Shown here: positions 60,901 through 64,000 of the stretch, in pieces | Layout: every line of letters begins with the position of its first letter | How positions within the stretch are numbered: the first letter of the stretch is position 1 | NCBI GenBank assembly: GCA_002304925.1 | Contig: DBPT01000017.1 | Location: 123,885 to 187,884, forward strand | Source of the DNA: Prolixibacteraceae bacterium UBA1413 | GTDB lineage: Bacteria > Bacteroidota > Bacteroidia > Bacteroidales > Prolixibacteraceae | Length of the DNA stretch: 64,000 bases | Reading direction: 5' to 3' | Program-made: the position numbers and the translations under genes | The notes under the pieces: model-generated | Seen by the model: only the letters and a program-made list of their open reading frames with translations | What the model was told of the DNA's origin: nothing | Database searches by the model: none

Positions 60901-63900
60901 GATGGAATGGAGGGGCCATTTCCGGATGAAGTAAAGCCTGATATGGCTGGTGTTCCAGTCGTTGCACTCCAACTGTATGATGTTCCATAAAGGTCAGAAG
61001 TGAAGTTTACAACAGCAGTGGATCTTCCGGAGCAAACGGCTTGAGAAATGGGTGTAACAGTTATAACAGGGATTGGGTTAATTTTAATGTTAATCTGTTT
61101 ATTGGGTGCATTGTTGGGACAAGAAAATCCATCGTAAACGATGCTGACAACAGAATAGTTAAATGTGCCATCAGTGGTAGTAGGAACATTTATCGTTGCA
61201 GTCCCGTTCGCCGCAATATTGACCGGGCCAATATTACTCCCATCGTTTATTTTATAATACAATGAAATATCCCGGTTCCTGAGATTTGTAAAGGTGATTA
61301 TTGGGGAAGTACTGCCTTCACATGCCTCAGTAACTGATGCGGAAATTTGAACATCAGGTATATCGAGAACTTCAACCGTTACAATTTGTCCGGAAATCGT
61401 TTGAAGGCAATTTGGTGCGGTGCTGTACCTGACATTTTTTAACTCATATTCATATATCCCCGGGGTATTTGTAGGTAAATTAACAGAAATAGTCTGGTTA
61501 CCCAGTATGGTTCTTGAAACCGATGTGCCACCATTCAAAGAATACTCAACCAGAATGTCTTCAGTCATGTTGTTTTGAATGGAAACAGACCCGGCGCTTC
61601 CTTTGCAAAGAAAATTTGACCCGGCAGAAATTGTAGCATTTGGGGTGGGTCTGACCACAACTGTGGCTGAACTTAAGGGATTATTGTTCTGGCATCCAAC
61701 CGAACCGCTGTACCTTACTCTGGTTAAAGAGTAAACAAAGGAGCCAGGCGTAACAGTAGCCACTGAAATTGTATAAGCTGAATTGGCAGCAATGGTAATA
61801 GGACTTGCTGCAACGGCATTGACAGTGTAATCAACGATGATCTCCCTGTTTTCAGGATTAGTAAAAGTGAGGACCGGATTTGTTTCTCCCTGACAGACTG
61901 AAACAGTACCACTGATTGTAGCTGTAGGAATAGGCAGAATGGTCACTGAAACAGACTGTCCAGTTATGTTGTTCTCACAAGATGGTGTATTCGGATAGTA
62001 AACTTTTTTCAGGGAGTAAACCACAGTCTTGGCAACAGAAGTATTGACCTTTAGCGTGTGGCATTGCCCTGTATTAATGTCAACAGGAGTTTGATCAGCT
62101 CCGTCGATGGAATAAACAACTTTAACGGGCAAAGCGCTGGTGTTGGTTATAAGTACATCAGGGTAGGCATCATTACGGCATACGGTATTATCCCCTGAAA
62201 TGGTAGCTGTGGGAATTGGCCGTACAGTGACAATGGCTGATTCATTGATACTTGTGTTGCTGCAAGCCAAGGCATCCTGGTACTCGACTCTGGTAATGGA
62301 ATAATTATAGGTGCCCGGTGTTGTAGTGGAAAAAGAAATTTCTGAGCTACTCAAACTATCTGTTCCCAGATTCAATGGTGTTTGATCAACTCCGTTTAAA
62401 GTATAAAACACTTTGACTGGCAATGTTCCGGGATTTGAAAAGGTAATTTTCGCCACATCACCCGGACAGACTGACTGGGTTCCGGTTATTTCTGCTGTAG
62501 GAAGGGGCCTGACAGTAACCGTTGCCGTTATTTGTCCGGTGATGTTATTATTCTGACACGATAATCCGCTAATATATTTAACGCTGGTGATCGTAAAAGT
62601 AAAATCCCCGGGATTACCAGTAGGTACTGCGACATTCTGACTGGCTCCTGTAATGGATAAAGTCTTGGCGGTTCCGTTCAACGTGTAAGTGACTTCAATT
62701 GGTAAGGGTTGTGGATTGTTAAACGTTACAGAAATTGCAGGAGCTCCCTTGCACACAGCGTTTGTCCCTGAGACTGATGCGGTAGGAAGAGGGATAATTT
62801 CAACTTGCGTATCTTTGCTAATAATGCACCCGTTATTGTCAGTTACTGTAACGATGTAGATCCCTGCTTTAGCAGTTCCTGCATTTGAGATCGTGGGATT
62901 TTGGATGGTTGATGTAAATCCGTCTGGTCCGGTCCATGAATATGAGTAGCCTGGAGTCCCACTGGTTGGATTAGCAAAAAGGGTAATTGTTCCATTCTCG
63001 CAAATTGGGGAATTAGAGTTGACCGTTAAGGATAAAGCCGGTGGCTGGTTTATTGTTAAACTTCCAAGTGTTCTGAAACATTGCGGGTAATTTTTGTCTC
63101 TGATTTGAATGTTATAATTACTCGGTGATAAGTTAGTAAAATCGAATGATGAGTTAACAAGAACTTCGTTCCAGACATTCCCATCAATACTTACCTCATA
63201 ATTGCCATGACCTCCCTGAGGATTAAAGACCTGAATTTTACCGTTGTTTGCGCCGAAGCAAGTGACATCTGTTTTGTTAACAGAAGCGGAGAGGATAGCG
63301 GGCTGGGTGATGGTCGTTCCTGGTGTGCCGTCCAGGTCAATGATGCAGGCCGGATGTGCTGCATCGCGGATGGATACCTGATAGGTACCTGATGCCAGGT
63401 TAGCAAAGGAGCCGGTGGCCTGCCAAGTCGAACCATTGTCAATGCTGCATTCATAAGTGCCGGAACCGCCTGAGGCTCCGCTGACGGAGATGATTCCATC
63501 GCTTCCCCCGAAGCAGGTGACATCTGTTTTGTTAACAGAAGCAGTGAGTGCTGCAGGCTCGGTGATAGTCGGGTTACCGAGAGTGATTTCACAGGTTTGA
63601 TGAGCTGCATCCCTGATCTGTACGGTGTAAATATTAGGGGCGAGAGCGCTGAATATATAGGAAGCAGAAGCAGAGACGTCGAACCAGTTTATTCCGTTGA
63701 TGGAGACCTGGAAAGTTCCGTATCCTCCCAGCGGATTGGATACGGTGATGGTTCCATCGTTTGCGCCGAAACAGGTGACATCTGTTTTGTTAACAGAAGC
63801 GGAGAGGATAGCGGGCTGGGTAATGGTCGTTCCTGGTGTGCTGTCCAGGTCAATGACGCATGCCGTATTGGCTGCATCGCGGATGGATACCTGATAGGTT

Positions 63901-64000
63901 CCCGGTGCCAGGTTAGCAAAGGAGCCGGTGGCCTGCCAAGTCGAACCATTGTCAATGCTGTATTCATAGGTGCCGTAACCGCCTGAAGCTCCACTGACGG
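54912..64000 (-). CDS. Giant T9SS-sorted SprB-like adhesin (N-terminus outside window)
   Basis: The frame is open from the right edge to a stop at 54912, at least 3029 codons, with no start codon seen above 62756, so the protein begins beyond the window. Order from N to C: SprB-type repeats (NKTDVTCFGANDGTITV..., to about 62800); six units beginning P(I/L)PTA(T/S)ISG (62800-61090); PKD-like and Ig-like units (61090-58500) with a Cys-rich part; seven units of about 85-90 residues with ...ACDFTNQ...W... (58460-56660); an adhesin-like module shared with the T9SS protein at 50042-53002; and a type A T9SS sorting domain (GRKLGEYRLDNESRNDIPAQ) at the end. SprB is the gliding adhesin of Flavobacterium; a surface adhesin role is likely. 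The frame is unbroken. Confidence 0.88.
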   Translation of the reverse strand, partial: VSGASGGYGTYEYSIDNGSTWQATGSFANLAPGTYQVSIRDAANTACVIDLDSTPGTTITQPAILSASVNKTDVTCFGANDGTITVSNPLGGYGTFQVSINGINWFDVSASASYIFSALAPNIYTVQIRDAAHQTCEITLGNPTITEPAALTASVNKTDVTCFGGSDGIISVSGASGGSGTYECSIDNGSTWQATGSFANLASGTYQVSIRDAAHPACIIDLDGTPGTTITQPAILSASVNKTDVTCFGANNGKIQVFNPQGGHGNYEVSIDGNVWNEVLVNSSFDFTNLSPSNYNIQIRDKNYPQCFRTLGSLTINQPPALSLTVNSNSPICENGTITLFANPTSGTPGYSYSWTGPDGFTSTIQNPTISNAGTAKAGIYIVTVTDNNGCIISKDTQVEIIPLPTASVSGTNAVCKGAPAISVTFNNPQPLPIEVTYTLNGTAKTLSITGASQNVAVPTGNPGDFTFTITSVKYISGLSCQNNNITGQITATVTVRPLPTAEITGTQSVCPGDVAKITFSNPGTLPVKVFYTLNGVDQTPLNLGTDSLSSSEISFSTTTPGTYNYSITRVEYQDALACSNTSINESAIVTVRPIPTATISGDNTVCRNDAYPDVLITNTSALPVKVVYSIDGADQTPVDINTGQCHTLKVNTSVAKTVVYSLKKVYYPNTPSCENNITGQSVSVTILPIPTATISGTVSVCQGETNPVLTFTNPENREIIVDYTVNAVAASPITIAANSAYTISVATVTPGSFVYSLTRVRYSGSVGCQNNNPLSSATVVVRPTPNATISAGSNFLCKGSAGSVSIQNNMTEDILVEYSLNGGTSVSRTILGNQTISVNLPTNTPGIYEYELKNVRYSTAPNCLQTISGQIVTVEVLDIPDVQISASVTEACEGSTSPIITFTNLRNRDISLYYKINDGSNIGPVNIAANGTATINVPTTTDGTFNYSVVSIVYDGFSCPNNAPNKQINIKINPIPVITVTPISQAVCSGRSTAVVNFTSDLYGTSYSWSATTGTPAISGFTSSGNGPSIPSQTLTNPSGSHAGTVTYTIIPSVGVCSGTSVNHTVTVHPIPVVTCPSNQTLCLNDNPINLSTLAGLSPAGGTFSGPGVTDNSFYPSLAGVGLHSITYNYTSAGNCSNSCTFSITVNQAPVIPNQTFAICNGSLFVLAPETGIPEGSVVPPGTNYSWTVTASNVTGVSNGSGTQISHTLNLINPNNPGSVTYTVTPVSGGGCTGYPFTVNVTVNPNPSLSLRTTFHQQYINPRVDYLRQCNGNSVYYIADNDLEVFYWNNYQWVYPTMPYFDSYNWKWQYSIGTPEGPSSVWEDAIGEVTSHYEYKMPPGETSPYRFLGDYYFRFAITNEYGCTSYSDLLHLEVISDHIVNPGPDIEVNCSGSPTAIPLTGATLQNRTGGYICASWSIMSLDPPNAGINGNLSNTSCTTSPANVTYTPPANYSGVITLALTSNDPDGDEEYSCTGVYETRNIIVKPSVAAFAGNPQTVCMGDEVVLTGTVDPPGASVVWNDNSAGGTFTYPNSPNTTYILPNPTTGGEITLTFSPVPGGNCTVSSSTVITVVDAPYPSGVTICKGSQISSVPPLTSTSTCPQGSLAAGPNFGRTTANSGNLGGNWYDTDDARTDNGYYAYAYVSGNSYSNYLRITNFGFNIPDDATIKGIIVSIKRYSTGVSNNNRIRDNILRLRNQDGNITGDNKASSSIWPTANETVNYGGSEDLWGASWSPSQINDIDFGVYLSVYNTNNYYSRTAYVDYISITVHYSINAVLYWYTSSAGGAHVHQGSPFNPFTDLSATERTTAGAPYTSLTDTNTPGIYPFYVQCSTSEGCRRRADLVIEPAPTILKPDPKTVSSCDFANQGAVDSVFNEWLSGFKVNGSLNPSTSFNPPNPTAPQLCTGGTVNVAYSVTDPPCLNETTVTSSFVLTPPPAFVYSTSDNVTRPSSDFSSQADLNAAFDAWYAGFQITGGCAHDVIINPENPVAPGLCGGTYSFTASVEDLCLPRQEATFSFTVTPPPPVVVTKAVNVTRSACDFTNQAAADADFAAWLATTSVSGGISPTFLPDNTTAPDFYGGSVTVTWEIKDRCYDDSFSATFTITPPPPIVLNKASDVIQDACHFTNQNDLNNEFTTWLASTNASGGCSPSVVPDNNTAPDLCGGSTVVTWTISDIGYTTTTHKATFTIRPADALQVDQPNDISISACDYPTQDFVNTAFNAWLNSFGYRGGCDPSATFNPTDPQAPSLCTGGTVTVQRIVSDLCSSDIVRTATFTLTTPPALTVSTPGDFIRDHCQYTQQLDLDTDFQQWLNSLTATGGCSPAITRSQVTYPDLCNGGNGSVTWTVVDVCGTVTRTASYQVEPRQTLTVSCPGPGTITDCLTPVEIETDYRSWLAQFTNSGGCNITAPTIDQLIAAYPPPSSEGGISVVTYKVTDGCGQVAECQATYTVPVCFLHYRTKGNTWPDNWTNTDIWETSRTGNASGPWTFANSYPTYKKALSIRIRDGHSVEVTSPVSVRNTFIEGGGVVAILSGGKLTNVGNSSSFIIDSSADDKNGTLISVNNGFSGELTYKRWLNSSRWYITSPPVTVGSGFETNADSINMYEGSYDFATYIESNNYGWNYFAPPLPSSLISAKGYLAALASEKTRLVFPGTLNDGDVTIQVFNTNVDGTHSDGWNAIGNPYTSAIRVAEDWIYGGSPPSNWFLKENYAILEPYYAAIYVWNETGTYNGSGQFYKAICNTGYIPKDWEGWYGGIVTLLDKEVQAGQGFLINAGGNGGTIRFTKTMQFARPSLELKSAHTSWPGITLIAENGGEARYTAVGFNENMTTGLDKTYEAGLLATDNFQIYTTLLSDDEGYEMEIQSLPDNQYESLVIPVGVDLPQGGMVTFRMDGIILPKDIIPVLEDRLLRVNTYMPDNSHSYTASLSKNSYGTGRFYIRFGSATPISPIVKDLIHLSARYANSKITIFGAAGRNTTAIVYDINGRKLGEYRLDNESRNDIPAQDLVTGVYLLSIKGDRGTQVIKLPVLKE
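63266..63487 (-). repeat. Near-identical SprB repeat, unit 1
   Basis: This 222-bp segment matches 63779-64000 with about 15 differences counted by eye, offset 513 bp (171 codons, two SprB repeats). High DNA identity points to recent duplication or gene conversion. Confidence 0.85.
63779..64000 (-). repeat. Near-identical SprB repeat, unit 2 (reaches window edge)
   Basis: Second copy of the 222-bp segment at 63266-63487. The copy continues beyond the window edge. Confidence 0.85.

Noticed and set aside
1..64000. CRISPR arrays, tRNA and rRNA genes, insertion sequences with transposases
   Set aside because: None was seen by eye. No regularly spaced identical repeats, no T-arm-like sequences in a cloverleaf context and no transposase motifs were found. 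A tRNA or ncRNA search program would be decisive.

Overview
The window is chromosomal DNA of a member of the Bacteroidota, probably an anaerobic or microaerobic Bacteroidales/Marinilabiliales-type bacterium. Evidence: a 286-residue primary sigma factor, -7 elements of the form TAnnTTTG, absence of strong Shine-Dalgarno sites, type IX secretion (T9SS) C-terminal sorting domains, SprB-type repeats, and oxygen-sensitive or oxygen-detoxifying enzymes (Hdr-like Fe-S proteins, flavodiiron protein). This is inference from gene content; no rRNA or tRNA gene was seen.

Layout. 1-2.4 kb: end of a histidine-degradation operon (hutI, ftcD). 2.4-5 kb: a PemK/MazF-like toxin-antitoxin locus with a frameshifted toxin, a GH5 glycosidase and a patatin-like lipase. 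5.4-12.8 kb: htpG, primary sigma factor, HtrA protease, dapF, and a NarL-type two-component pair. 13-18 kb: a five-gene heterodisulfide-reductase-like operon (HdrC-HdrB-short HdrA-HdrC-membrane HdrD/EMO-like). 18-28 kb: LOG protein, gyrB, an outer-membrane barrel with a TPR protein, ftsE, flavodiiron protein. 28-41 kb: cell-envelope and core genes (mltG, a glycosyltransferase, murB, udk, manA, engB, prs, rplY, pth, hslR, amidase, lnt), interrupted by a YoeB-type toxin-antitoxin locus whose toxin is also frameshifted. 41-47.4 kb: a subtilase lipoprotein, a SEC-C protein, and a Gfo/Idh/MocA plus DUF1080 pair. 47.5-64 kb: an accessory region with gene fragments, an HPr-kinase-like protein, a small Tat-signal-like peptide, a PF14907-type nucleotidyltransferase, and two T9SS surface proteins, the larger at least 3029 codons and running off the right edge.

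The most unusual theme is repeat invasion. A short DNA repeat (GGTTAAGGTTAAG-like, or its complement) lies in many intergenic gaps and is also found in frame inside two unrelated genes, murB and the HPr-kinase-like gene, where it encodes K/E-rich inserts. A second repeat (tctctccgtccct-like) makes another insert in the kinase gene. A 42-bp minisatellite sits in the linker of a glycosyltransferase and a 54-bp one in the N-terminus of a T9SS protein. A separate palindromic family of about 100-200 bp occurs at three intergenic places. Several gene fragments (SEC-C tail, two DUF4143-ATPase tails, both toxins) show that the region accumulates decayed genes.
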